From the NCBI GenBank assembly GCA_020466095.1, contig CM035807.1:110395808-110459807 (forward strand): DNA of 64,000 nucleotides. The letters are read 5' to 3'. This document shows, in pieces, positions 1 to 11,334 of the stretch. The first letter of the stretch is position 1, and each line of letters begins with the position of its first letter. A program made the translations under genes and the position numbers. This DNA is from Chlorops oryzae. Taxonomy: Eukaryota > Arthropoda > Insecta > Diptera > Chloropidae. The notes under the pieces are model-generated. The model was not told where the DNA came from. It was given only the letters and a program-made list of their open reading frames with translations, and made no database searches.

Positions 1-969
1 ATTTTTGAGTGTTTGGCAGTGTTTGTGTTGAGTTTTTCATTTCGAAGTGTTCCGAGACCTAGAGTAAAATTTTATGGCGCACATTTTCGTAGAATATTTT
101 GACGCTACCCTCCCCCATTTAGGGGGGGTTTTTTTAGTTTGAAAAAAATAATTCACAAAATGAGCCTTATTTTTGGCAGTTAGAGGGTTAAGATGTTGGA
201 CAAAAATATTTGTCTTGATATTTCCAACAACTTTGCCGAACACACCCCAGACCTCAGACTTAAGGAACACACAGTTTCATATGACGATGTGCTGCAAGAA
301 TGAGGCCAAACTTTGACCCCATCTAAAATAGAAATTCAGACGTAATCTTTCGAAACGCCGAGACCTTTTCTTTTTTGCCTCCTCTGCCAGAATCCGTTCT
401 CAGAACCCGTTACTTTTTTTACTATAATATGTTGCACAGAGTGTAAATCAATCGATGATCATTATTCACTTGCGAAATTTGTTAATGTTAGAAATTCGTT
501 CCTATTCGATTTTAATAAAATATTCTGCTGCAAGCGCAATCTTTTATCCTTTCGATGTTTATATTTCGCTGCTCATGAATGCCCGACCACAAATTCCTTA
601 AGCGTTAATGGTATGCATAGCGATAATTGGAATGCAATTAGAAGATTTCAATTCTTAATGAGCTTTCTGCATTTTAGACACTCTGCGACGATAAAGATGA
701 TAATAATGTTGTTTTAATGATTGTGGAAAAACGATTATTATGATTGCAGTTATCGGATTGTCTGCAGCGACTCGCACTCGATGCATTAATAATGTAATTT
801 TGCAAGTCGCTGATTACAAAGGCAAGCCGTGGTAAAACGTGCAAAGCTAAATCAATTTCTCACCCCTCCACCCCCCAAACCGCCGACACTCGTTCTCATC
901 CTCATATTCGCCCTCCATTCGCTTGAAAAGACTTCAGGTTTTGAATAGTTTTTGTTTTTTTCTTTGTAG
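1..969 (+). other. Intron of RAB3GAP1 (3' part), open at the left edge
   Basis: No coding similarity is recognisable here. The stretch ends in a pyrimidine tract and an AG acceptor at 968-969, directly before the first recognisable RAB3GAP1 exon. I infer that it is the 3' part of an intron whose 5' exons lie to the left of the window. Around 100-190 and 360-420 there are short T runs and C/T-rich tracts but no complete repeat that I can define. Confidence 0.6.
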
Positions 970-2683
970 CATTTCGGCTGGGTTTCCCGATACGCGCACC
1001 TGTCTGCTGCATCAGAAGCTGCAAATGCTGAACGTTTGCGTGGAGCGCCGCAGGCAACGTGAATTCGGCATCAAAACCGATCCAAATGCGTCACGAATTG
1101 TTAAGCGCGATAATGAAAGCGTAGTTGCACAGGATGCGAGTGCCTGGTTGTGGTGCCGCTGCCGCTGTTGCTGATGCTTCTGTTGTTAGTAATGACAATG
1201 ATAATGACAATGGTAACGATAACAATGGCGGCAACAAAAGCGACGGCACTGAAAACGAAGACGACGCAAATGATGACGAATTTTACGATTGCGACGAGGA
1301 GCTGCAGGCGAACAACTCGAATAGGCCTGAAGGTCGATTGAAACGCTTGGGCGATTTGAGACTTTTGAATAGCGATGAACCCATATATGTGCCAATGACA
1401 CAAGAAATTGTACCAAAAACTGAAGATCAACTTCAGGAGGATGCTGAATTTATGCTGAAATCGGGTTCAGGATCAGGTAAGACTGAAAAGAAAATTTTTT
1501 AAGACATTCAAAAAATGTCGTCGCGCTTCTCCATAGGCTTAACGACACAAATGATGTGCTCATCGTTGCAATCGGACATGGAAGCCTTTAAAGCAGCAAA
1601 TCCTGATGCGAAAATTGAAGACTTCATACGCTGGTACAGTCCCAAGGATTGGGAGGAGTCGGTCGATGGTGAGAATAAATTCTTTACTCCTTACAATCGA
1701 AGAAGAAGAAGGGTATTGTCAATTTATTCATGATCCTAGAATTGGGACAGACAATTTCTAAATTAAGTGCTCGCATGACTGGTCCTGATAACACTTGGAT
1801 GACAGTCTGGCATGAAGCACAACCAGTGCCGGCTTGGAGACAGGTAAAAAGGGGTCACTTTTTAATAATTTTCTTCTTGAGGGGGAGCACAAAAATCACA
1901 ATCGATTCTTTCAGAAACGTCTTTTCGATGAGACCCAAGAGGCTCTCAAGGTGCTTCAGTTTCTCGAATCTCGCACAATCGGAGAGATCTTCGAATTAAC
2001 AATAATCGCAGCAATACATTCCGCCATTTTAAAACTTAAAGTAAGCGTATTTATTGGAAACGACTCATACCTTATGTACCTATGTTCAAAAGGAGTATTA
2101 TAGCAGGCGCACCTTTCCTCTTCTTTTCCAGGACATTCTCAATCAAAGCCAAATATTGGATCTATTCAATGCGAAAATTGATGAAATTCTCGCCGAACTT
2201 TGTCGCCTGTCACGTGACGTTGAGATCATCAACGAAGCGGAAACGTGCACAATCATCCAATTGCCGAATCCAGGTCCTATTATTAAACAATTGGAAGCGC
2301 TTGAATCGCAATTTTATCAGTACAAGAACTTTGAAGTGATGGCCGATTATCCAGATTCGAGCGAATTGAACGATGTGAAGGAAAAATTCAAAGAAGCACT
2401 CGAAAACGGCGGCGTCTGTAACATAGCCATTCACCGGTCCGCCCAAGCGAGCACAGGTGACGGTGGTGGCAACAGGATTTTCGCCAGCATTGATGGAGAC
2501 TTGAAATTGAATCCGCACCATGAGTTGCACGACCATTTGATAAGCAAGGAATATGTTATACGAACGGATAACGAGAATCAACGAGTCAACGAACAATTCG
2601 GTCCACAATTCTTGCGTGCCATCGTTGCAGGCGAAAGTCTTCGGCTGTGCGGCGCCTTCACCGAGAGCACGACTTTTATTTGA
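970..2683 (+). CDS. RAB3GAP1: Rab3 GTPase-activating protein catalytic subunit, C-terminal exons (partial)
   Basis: Five exons: 970-1476, 1537-1668, 1740-1843, 1915-2040 and 2132-2683 (TGA stop at 2681-2683). All junctions are GT-AG, phases agree, and the introns are 60-90 bp. Joined, they give about 470 residues of the C-terminal half of a protein usually 900-1000 residues long. Hallmarks in order: CLLHQKLQMLN, GEPLY-like DEPIYVPMTQE, SDMEAFKAANP, EDFIRWYSPKDWEE, LSARM, RLFDETQEALKVL, IHSAILKLK, and the family terminus LRLCGAFTESTTFI. In the known family this subunit, with the RAB3GAP2 partner, accelerates GTP hydrolysis on Rab3 and acts as exchange factor for Rab18, in presynaptic and ER/Golgi traffic. 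The Arg of SARM (codon 1772-1774) aligns, from memory, with the human Arg-728 reported as essential for GAP activity. Oddities: a probable 1-nt insertion at 1143/1144, and an Asp/Asn-rich insertion at 1186-1280. N-terminal exons lie outside the window. Confidence 0.93.
1139..1160 (+). other. Apparent 1-nt frameshift inside RAB3GAP1 exon
   Basis: The exon reads in one frame from 971 (ISAGFPDTRTCLLHQ...) and runs into TGA at 1172-1174. The next frame is open from 1125 to the splice donor at 1477 and carries the conserved DEPIYVPMTQE block. Dropping one C of the CC at 1143-1144 joins both as DASAGCGAAAAVADAS. There is no good intron between the blocks. A base-call error is the simplest reading; a real null allele is the alternative. 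Confidence 0.7.
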
Positions 2684-3553
2684 ACGGAGGGGAAAATGAA
2701 AAAAAAAAAACAGCTACATTCTTCTTTCTTTGAGATGACAACATTGCATTTTGATGTTGAGACTTGAGCTTGTCTCCTTTCTAAATCCTTTTTTATTTGA
2801 ATTGACAATTTTTTTCTTAAACGATTTCCTTTCCTCGTATTATGTTTAAGCCACTTAAACAATAACAAAAAAAAAAAAAAATTATCAACAAAAAAAAAAC
2901 AAAAATTCCTTAAATTGTTTTCCGCATTTAATTCCATCCAAGTCTCTCTCTCTCTCTACACCTTTCGAATGAGTCTCAATTGCGAAATTAGCAAAGCTTC
3001 TTACATAATTCGCACTTTTTATTTTTTAGCAATTTTAAGGCTGCGGGAAAGTGCGGCCAAAAACTGTTTCACCAAAAGCACAAATTAAATGGAGTAAACA
3101 AAAAGGCGAGCGCAAACCTGCGTTGAGGAATTCGGGGAGCAAAAAATTAATACGAAATGAAAGAGAAAAAATGAAAATGAAAAGAAAAGAAAAAGAGTTA
3201 AAATGCCAACAAAAGCCAGTTTGGCATAAATTACTGTGAATGAGTGCATGAAAAAGCGCGAACACGAACAGAAAATTGCACGCAAGATGTTTTTTTTCCT
3301 CTTGATTGCAGCAAATCTTTTTGATAAATTGCAAACGAAAAAATTTAAAGAAAATAAAAAAGATGAAAAATTTCTTGGAAATTATTTTTTCAAGGATTCT
3401 TTAAAACAAAAAAAAAAAAAAAAAAAAAAAAAAAATAACAATAATGAAGGCAACAATTATTCATAAGTACTGAAATGTTAACGTCTTTTCTCGTAGCAGT
3501 GGCATCGAAAGGGGGTAAAGAAGAGATACTTCGATTATTTTTGTTTACTGTTC
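2684..3553 (+). other. RAB3GAP1 3' flank / 3' UTR region, low complexity
   Basis: AT-rich sequence after the RAB3GAP1 stop, with A runs near 2697, 2867 and 3411-3435. A candidate AATAAA poly(A) signal lies at 3353-3358. No second gene is visible, and the start of the palindromic array defines the right edge. Confidence 0.4.
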
Positions 3554-6500
3554 TTACGTCACGAATATCTGATAAAGGACTTTAAGAGGGCGTAGCACAA
3601 AAAGTAGGCGTGGCAGCGTTACGAACTTGAACTTTTCCAACTCTGGGGCACAAAAGTAAGCTAAATTCCGAATGTGGGTCCCGTGGGTTCAAAATTGGGA
3701 TTTTAGAAAAACCCGTTTTCTGTTTGAGGGGGTTGGGGTGGTTCGATTTCGAAAATTTTTTTGGGAATCTCTTAATCTAGAGTAGAAGCGTCCTGCCAAA
3801 TTTCAAGACCCTAGGGCAACTCCTTCTATGATTTCTCAAGAAATGTATGGAGGTTAAGCGCTTGAACTCCATACATTTCTTGGTAAATCATAGAAGGAGT
3901 TACCCTAGGGTCTTGAAATTTGGCATGGACGCTTCTATCTCTAGATCTAAGAGATTCCCAAAAAATTTTCGAAATCGAACCACCCCAACCCCCTCAAACA
4001 GAAAACGGGTTTTTCTAAAATCCACAATTTTGAACCCATGGGACCCACATTCGGAATTTAGCTTAATGTTGTGCCCCAAAGTCGGAAAAGTTCAACTTCG
4101 CAACTCTGCCACGCCTACTTTTTGTGCTACGCCCACTCAAAGACCTCTGTCACTAATTCGTGACGTATGAACCTAGTTCAGATAACATGCATAGCTCAAA
4201 CAACTTAGCTAATACACAAGCTTTTGACAAGCTGTTTTCACATTGCGTCTAAGTCTGCTCTTACGTCACGAATATCTGATAAAGGACTTTAAGAGGGCGT
4301 AGCACAAAAAGTAGGCGTGGCAGCGTTACGAACTTGAACTTTTCACTCTGGGGCACAAAAGTAAGCTAAATTCCGAATGTGGGTCCCGTGGGTTCAAAAT
4401 TGCGGATTTTAGAAAAACCCGTTTTCTGTTTGAGGGGGTTGGGGTGGTTCGATTTCGAAAATTTTTTGGGAATCTCTAATCTAGAGATAGAAGCGTCCTG
4501 CCAAATTTCAAGACCCTAGGGCAACTCCTTCTATGATTTCTCAAGAAATGTATGGGGTTAAGCGCTTGAACTCCATACATTTCTTGGAAATCATAGAAGG
4601 AGTTCCCTAGGGTCTTGAAATTTGGCATGGACGCTTCTTCTCTAGATCTAAGAGATTCAAAAAATTTTCGAAATCGAACCACCCAACCCCTCAAACAGAA
4701 AACGGGTTTTTCTAAAATCCACAATTTTGAACCCATGGGACCCACATTCGGAATTTAGCTTAATGTTGTGCCCCAAAGTCGGAAAAGTTCATTCGCAACT
4801 CTGCCACGCCTACTTTTTGTGCTACGCCCACTCAAAGACCTCTGTCACTAATTCGTGACGTATGAACCTATTCAGATAACATGCATAGCAACCAACAACT
4901 TAGCATCACAAGCTTTTGACAAGCTGTTTTAATCGCGTCTTAAGTCTGCTCTTACGTCACGAATATCTGATAAAGGACTTTAAGAGGGGTAGCACAAAAA
5001 GTAGGCGTGGCAGCGTTACGAACTTGAACTTTTCCAACTCTGGGGCACAAAAGTAAGCTAAATTCCGAATGGGGTCCCGTGGGTTCAAAATTGCGGATTT
5101 TAGAAAAACCCGTTTTCTGTTTGAGGGGGTTGGGTGGTTCGATTTCAAAATTTTTTGGGAATCTCTTAGATCTAGAGATAGAAGCGTCCATGCCAAATTT
5201 CAAGACCCTAGGGCAACTCCTTCTATGATTTCTCAAGAAATGTATGGAGGTTAAGCGCTTGAACTCCATACATTTCTTGGTAAATCATAGAAGGAGTTAC
5301 CCTAGGGTCTTGAAATTTGGCATGGACGCTTCTATCTCTAGATCTAAGAGATTCCCAAAAAATTTTCGAAATCGAACCACCCCAACCCCCTCAAACAGAA
5401 AACGGGTTTTTCTAAAATCCACAAATTTGAACCCATGGGACCCACATTCGGAATTTAGCTTAATGTTGTGCCCCAAAGTCGGAAAAGTTCATTTTCGCAA
5501 CTCTGCCACGCCTACTTTTTGTGCTACGCCCACTCAAAGACCTCTGTCACTAATTCGTGACGTATGAACCTAGTTCAGATAACATGCATAGCTAAGACTC
5601 AAACAACTTAGCTAATGCACAAGCTTTTGACAAGCTGTTTTCACATTCGCGTCTTAAGTCTGCTCTTACGTCACGAATATCTGATAAAGGACTTTAAGAG
5701 GGCGTAGCACAAAAAGTAGGCGTGGCAGCGTTACGAACTTGAACTTTTCCAACTCTGGGGCACAAAAGTAAGCTAAATTCCGAATGAGGGTCCCGTGGGT
5801 TCAAAATTGCGGATTTTAGAAAAACCCGTTTTCTGTTTGAGGGGGTTGGGGTGGTTTGATTTCAAAAGTTTTTTGGGAATCTCTTAGATCTAGAGATAGA
5901 AGCGTCCATGCCAAATTTCAAGACCCTAGGGCAACTCCTTCTATGATTTCTCAAGAAATGTATGGAGGTTAAGCGCTTGAACTCCATACATTTCTTGGTA
6001 AATCATAGAAGGAGTTACCCTAGGGTCTTGAAATTTGGCATGGACGCGTCTATCTCTAGATCTAAGAGATTCCCAAAAAATTTTCGAAATCGAACCACCC
6101 CAACCCCCTCAAACAGAAAACGGGTTTTTCTAAAATCCACAATTTTGAACCCATGGGACCCACATTCGGAATTTAGCTTAATGTTGTGCCCCAAAGTCGG
6201 AAAAGTTCAACTTCGCAACTCTGCCACGCCTACTTTTTGTGCTACGCCCACTCAAAGACCTCTGTCACTAATTCGTGACGTATGAACCTAGTTCAGATAA
6301 CATGCATAGCTAAGACTCAAACAACTTAGCTAATACACAAGCTTTTGACAAGCTGTTTCACATTCGCGTCTATAACTCTGCTCTTACGTCACGAATATCT
6401 GATAAAGGACTTTAAGAGGGCGTAGCACAAAAAGTAGGCGTGGCAGCGTTACGAACTTGAACTTTTCCAACTCTGGGGCACAAAAGTAAGCTAAATTCCG

Positions 6501-7401
6501 AATGTGGGTCCCGTGGGTTAAAATGCGGATTTTAGAAAAACCCTTTTCTGTTTGAGGGGGTTGGGGTGGTTCGATTTCGAAATTTTTTGGGAATCTCTTA
6601 GATCTAGAGATAGAAGCGTCCATGCCAAATTTCAAGACCCTAGGGAACTCCTTCTATGATTTCTCAAGAAATGTATGGAGGTTAAGCGCTTGAACTCCAT
6701 ACATTTCTTGTAAATCATAGAAGGAGTTACCTAGGGTCTTGAAATTTGGCATGGACGCTTCATCTCTAGATCTAAAGATTCCCAAAAAATTTTCGGAAAT
6801 CGAACCACCCCAACCCCCTCAAACAGAAAACGGTTTTTCTAAAATCCACAATTTTGAACCCATGGGACCCACATTCGGAATTTAGCTTAATGTTGTGCCC
6901 AAAGTCGGAAAAGTTCACTTCGCAACTCTGCCACGCCTACTTTTGTGCTACGCCACTCAAAGACCTCTGTCACTAATTCGTGAACGTATGAACCTAGTTC
7001 AGATAACATGCATAGCTAAGACTTCAAACAACTTAGCTAATCACAAGCTTTTGACAAGCTGTTTTCACATTCGCGTCTAAGTCTGCTCTTACGTCACGAA
7101 TATCTGATAAAGGACTTTAAGAGGGGTAGCACAAAAAGTAGGCGTGGCAGCGTTACGAACTTGAACTTTTCCAACTCTGGGGCACAAAAGTAAGCTAAAT
7201 TCCGAATGGGGTCCCGTGGGTTCAAAATTGCGGATTTTAGAAAAACCCGTTTTCTGTTTGGGGGGTTGGGGTGGTTCGATTTCAAAATTTTTTGGGAATC
7301 TCTTAGATCTAGAGATAGAAGCGTCCATGCCAAATTTCAAGACCCTAGGGCAACTCCTTCTATGATTTCTCAAGAAATGTATGGAGGTTAAGCGCTTGAA
7401 C
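3554..7401. repeat. Tandem array of ~705-bp palindromic units (alternating inverted arms)
   Basis: Units begin with TTACGTCACGAATATCTG at 3554, 4261, 4952, 5666, 6384 and 7089, giving periods of 707, 691, 714, 718 and 705 bp. The sixth unit stops at 7401, at the dyad centre. Within a unit, a ~300-bp left arm is followed by its inverted right arm around a short centre containing AAGCGCTT. A ~100-bp spacer (TGAACCTAGTTCAGATAACA onwards, holding AAGCTTTTGACAAGCTG) joins it to the next unit. Left arms share states that differ from right arms in every unit, for example CCCGTGGG versus CCCATGGG, GCAACTCC versus GTAACTCC, and AAGTAAGC versus CATTAAGC. The palindrome therefore formed before it was amplified. 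Recurrent ~107-codon reading frames inside each unit are by-products of the repeat. Many single-base gaps between copies look like assembly errors. Confidence 0.95.
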
Positions 7402-7635
7402 CATCGATGGTTACAATCTATCGAAAAGGTCGATGCTATATCGATAGTTTTGATTCATGGACATTGACTTCAGCATTGGAAAGCTGGTGCTGGTGGTGAC
7501 AGAGGGCTTTCCTCTTTTTGAAATAGACAGATTCCAAAAATAACTTCATTTAGATGAGGGCGAGAGCCGCTTGAAAATTCTTCTTTTGATTATCAAAATT
7601 GTCGATTGTCAAAATTGTCGATAATCGAAACTATC
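7402..7635. other. Right flank of the array, CATCGAT-rich inverted sequence
   Basis: CATCGATGGTT at the left and ACTATCGATGATG near 7628 form a loose inverted pair with repeated AAAATTGTCGAT. This suggests a degraded terminal-inverted-repeat element abutting the array. There is no coding signal. Confidence 0.35.
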
Positions 7636-8265
7636 GATGATGATTATAATGATGATGGTGATGGTAATGATGATGATGATAGTGATGGTGAAGTGGTGAT
7701 GCTGATCATTTGATGGCTGATGAATTGGGTTGAAGTTGGTGAATGGTGGTAATGTGAATGGATGGTAATAGATGGTGTGAGTGAATTAGGAGGGTGAGGT
7801 TGGTGATGAATATGGTTATGATGATGGTGCGTTTGGTGATGATAATGGTGATGATGATGATAGTGAAGTTTGTGCTGATGATGGTCATGATGATGGTGAG
7901 GTTAGTGATGATGATGGTGATGGTGGTGATGATGGTGTTAATGATGGTGATGATGATGATGATGCCGAAGTTGGTGAGGTTGGTGATGATGATGGTGATG
8001 TCGATGACGATGATGATGACGATGGTGATGATGATTATAACTTACGCAGGTGCTTCATCACGTCTCGAAAAATCTTCGGAAATTCTGCGACTCTTATGTG
8101 TCCCATTTTACAAACCAAATGAGAATTATAGGCGTCATACTAACAATTTATTCTATGCGCTGATGCCAAAACGAGGGGGTTTTCCGTTTTAAGGGATTTT
8201 TTCAATTTTACCTTCAACAAAAATCACTTCAAATGTTTAGAAGAGATTTTTACCGATCAGTTTCC
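7636..8265 (+). mobile_element. Minisatellite-bearing dispersed element, copy 1
   Basis: A GATGGT/GATGAT minisatellite (about 7640-8035) runs without a break into a ~220-bp tail (TTACGCAGGTGCTTCATC, then a GAGGGGGTTTTCCG block and CACTTCAAATG). The same minisatellite plus the same tail recurs at 18838-19690 on the same strand, so the two parts move or duplicate together. Helitron-like dipteran elements often carry an internal microsatellite, which would fit, but I see no diagnostic Helitron ends. The long reading frames here are Met/Val/Asp simple-sequence artefacts. Confidence 0.7.
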
Positions 8266-8274
8266 TATCAAATT

Positions 8275-8353
8275 TTTAGTCTCGATAGTGTGAACAGCCT
8301 CGGTAATATGAAAAGTACAAAAAATTAATTCACTCTATCCAAATTCGACTGTA
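8275..8353 (+). mobile_element. Degenerate relative of the CAGTCAAAC MITE (right end)
   Basis: TCTCGATAGTGTGAAC through ATTCGACTGTATAT resembles the right half of the intact 8460-8622 element (TCTCGATAACACGAAC through GTTTGACTGTATAT). No left end is identifiable. Confidence 0.4.
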
Positions 8354-8459
8354 TATTTTATTACACCGTGCAACACGTAAAATTTTCATCAAATTCGTAA
8401 AAAATTGAAATTTTTGTTGTTGCTGTAAATGGTTTTAATTAACCCTTTTCTGCATGATA

Positions 8460-8622
8460 CAGTCAAACTTCCATAGCTCGCACATGTACAACTCCAATTT
8501 TCTATAACTCGAACTGAATCGGATGGCAATAGCGAAAATTTTTGATTCAATTTCGTTTCCCCAACTCGAAGTCTCGATAACACGAACTATTTCTTTGGAT
8601 AATGGTTGTTCGAGTTTGACTG
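8460..8622. mobile_element. 163-bp MITE, pogo/Tigger-like, TA duplication
   Basis: It begins CAGTCAAACTTCCATAGCTCG-like and ends GTTTGACTG, inverted to each other. TA lies on both sides (8458-8459 and 8623-8624). The CAGT-type ends with TA duplication are typical of pogo/Tigger members of Tc1/mariner. Non-autonomous; no coding content. Confidence 0.8.
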
Positions 8623-9054
8623 TATATTAAAAAAACAACTGGAAAGATTTTTTTCCCGCAGAAATTCTTTAATTTATTCAGTTTTATTAAGGACTTCCAA
8701 ATAGTTTTCCATCACAGCAAAACTGTTTCCATTTTGATTTATACTCGATATTCGGCCTTTGATTTCGATATGTGAAAAATCGTTTGTCCGGCTTTAGGCC
8801 CCCAGAAGAAAAGTTTTTCGAAAGCCACCATCAGGAGTTTTTTTTATCACAGCATCGGTCACTAAATGTTTGTCCAAAATTAAAATAAAAGAAACTAAAA
8901 AATATAAAAAAATATTTAAAATAAAAAATTATAAAAAATGAAAAATGTATAAATAATTTAAAAAATCAAAAAGTCATACTGCTGCTTTTGTTGTCATATA
9001 ATCACTGTTTTATTAAAAAAAAAAATTATTTTTTTGAGTGTCAGAAACCATATA

Positions 9055-9545
9055 CAGTGGGGTCTCGTTATAAGTCGTTTCTCGTTCCTAAAAATCGACG
9101 TATAGCGAATCGACTTATAACGAATCAGTTTTCTTCATATGATTGTATGAAATAATTTCTAATTGGTTCCTCAAAGCTCAAAAATTGATACACAAATTTT
9201 TTTAAAGTCAATAAAATGAAAATTCCCTACAACTGGCAGCACTGCTCTAATGTCTGATTTCCAATTATTCGTCGGATGCAGAACGTTTTACGCTGCGTCC
9301 ACAACAACGCAATTGATTTGAGCTGCTTCCATATGTTTGCATGTGTTTGCCTCAATTGACGGAACGCACCTGACGCGTCATTGGAGATGGCACTTAGGGG
9401 CGCAAAAGACGAAAAAAATGTTCCCCCAAACTTTTAGACGTAATTGCGAATCATTTGCGACGTATAGTGAACCATGGTGTTAATTGATACGTGACGTAAG
9501 TGCAAATCGACGTATAACGAGGCGACTTATAACGAGACCCCACTG
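9055..9545. mobile_element. 491-bp MITE, pogo/Tigger-like, TA duplication
   Basis: Near-perfect terminal inverted repeats: CAGTGGGGTCTCGTTATAAG at the left, CTTATAACGAGACCCCACTG at the right. TA flanks both ends (9053-9054 and 9546-9547). Sub-terminal inverted motifs (ATCGACGTATA, TCGACTTATAACG) extend the symmetry. Same superfamily signature as 8460-8622. No coding content. Confidence 0.88.
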
Positions 9546-10140
9546 TATGGGCATTTCCAAAATTCAAGTACGGGTTAAATCGTACTTTTGCTTTTCAATA
9601 CTTTCGTGCACCTTATGCGTAGTGTTGAAACAAAATGAGTAAATACTACTTGATATCGAATACTTTTAGTCGATACTGAGTATATTTTGTACTCAATACT
9701 TACCACCAAGTATTTTCGCGGTATCGATACTTTAATGTCAGTATTTACTCATTATATTTTCCTTGTATTAGTGCTGGAAATTTGAGGGGTTTTTCCCTTT
9801 TTGAGGGACTTTTTCGATTTCATTTTGAAATTGATTTTTCGTATGCATTTGCCTAGGAAGCGAAAGGGATTTTTATAAACTTTCTAAAGGTTAAACCTAC
9901 GCCAAATTATTGGCAGCACTGACAAGAAACAGTAATTCAAAAAGAAATGGCCAAGTCTAAGGTCTGTATCCATGTTACGCGCTTGGATTCGACAAGTGCA
10001 AAGTGGCGTATTTGTTTTAAAACACTTAAGTATTGTGTTACCTGTCCCAGTCGGCAATTGGCTCAGGCATGAATTTGTTCTTCAATGAATTCATCGATGA
10101 AATAACTAAAAAAATGTAATGTCGAAAAGATTCATGAATA

Positions 10141-10284
10141 GTAAGGCAAACATTCAGCTATAGCGGACCGAGCAGTTTTAAGTCAGCCGGTCTATTTTCT
10201 TAAGAACCATAAAACCATAAAAGAAGAGAAAAAAAATATCCTTAAAAAACTTCTCGGTCCGCTTTTGCTGAATTTTTGCCTTAC
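10141..10284. repeat. 144-bp inverted repeat with AGCGGACCGAG arms
   Basis: The left arm (10141-10172, GTAAGGCAAACATTCAGC...) and the right arm (10253-10284, ...GCTGAATTTTTGCCTTAC) are inverted over 32 bp with few mismatches. The loop is about 80 bp. It lies inside the 10046-11461 element and may be a further nested MITE. Confidence 0.7.
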
Positions 10285-11178
10285 TGTACCTGAATTTTTT
10301 CTTATGAACCGAAACTGTAGAAAAAACGCATAAGCCTATTAGATCATTGAAAAAATCTCGCTCCGCTGTAGCTGAAATTATCGCTTACTAAACATGAATT
10401 TTTTCAGAATAGTAGCGAACGTGAATTTCCGTGGAAAAACAAAGCATTTAGTGTTTTAGTTTTTTTTTTTTTTACTAAAAACTGTCAATTGAAGTGCGAC
10501 ATCCGATAAAGCAACACGGATCGAGTTAATCAAATAAAAAGTAAAAAAAAATAAATTAAAAATATAAAATATTTAAGTGAAATAATCACTCACAAACCTT
10601 CCCAGCGAAAACCCGGTAAATTACAATTTCAATCACTTGAAAATTACATAATAATACGTTTTTTTTTTACTTTAGAAACCTGTAAAAAGGACGGCTATAC
10701 GCTGAAATCTCATGCAGATAGCATGAGGAAAGCTTTCAGGCTGAAAAGGGAGATTCTACAAGCGCGAAAGTCAAAAGAAAGCCAGCTATAATATAAACTT
10801 TTATTTTATAAGAATTATTTTTGTTTAAAAAAAAATATTAATAAGTATATATATATGTATATAGTATTATAAGCAAAAAGGCCTTAAACTGTGATAAAAA
10901 CTTTTTTATACGAATATGTTAATTTTTTTGTTTAAGAATTATCTTTTTTTGATTTAATAAAACGAACTGATTTTGAATATAAAACAAATTTTTTCCGATT
11001 TATAAATCCTCCAAACAGGAATATTTTCTACAATGAATTCAACAATCTTTTTTTCATTGTAAAATTCATATATGATTTTTTTGTGCATTTTCAAACGAAG
11101 AGATCGTTCACTATGCCTTACCATATGTAAGCTTTGTAAGCTATCATTTCCGCGATAGCGGACCGAAAACACGTTGCT

Positions 11179-11334
11179 ATCCATGACTATTTCGACCATT
11201 TTCAAATTAAGTTTTCAGCGATAGCGGACCGAAAACCTAGCGCTTCCAAGAATTATTTCTGTCATCTCTCGGCCGTATCCATGACTATTTCGACCATTTT
11301 CAAATTAAGTTTTCAGCGATAGCGGACCGAAAAA
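11179..11334 (+). repeat. Direct duplication of a ~57-bp segment, offset 98 bp
   Basis: ATCCATGACTATTTCGACC through GCGATAGCGGACCGAAAA occurs at 11179-11235 and again at 11277-11334 almost unchanged. A third CGCGATAGCGGACCGAAAAC end lies at 11152-11171. It is internal to the 10046-11461 element. Confidence 0.8.

Noticed and set aside
1101..1430. Minus-strand frames of 76-109 codons
   Set aside because: Shadows of the RAB3GAP1 coding exon on the opposite strand.
3847..6285. Recurrent ~107-codon open frames (MEVKRLNSIHFLVNHRRS...) in the array
   Set aside because: They exist only because each palindromic unit repeats. Other units break the same frame by 1-nt changes, and the inverted arm gives related frames on the other strand. 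No evidence of a gene.
3554..7401. CRISPR-like array
   Set aside because: Repeat period of ~705 bp with palindromic long arms in a fly genome; no short repeat/spacer pattern.
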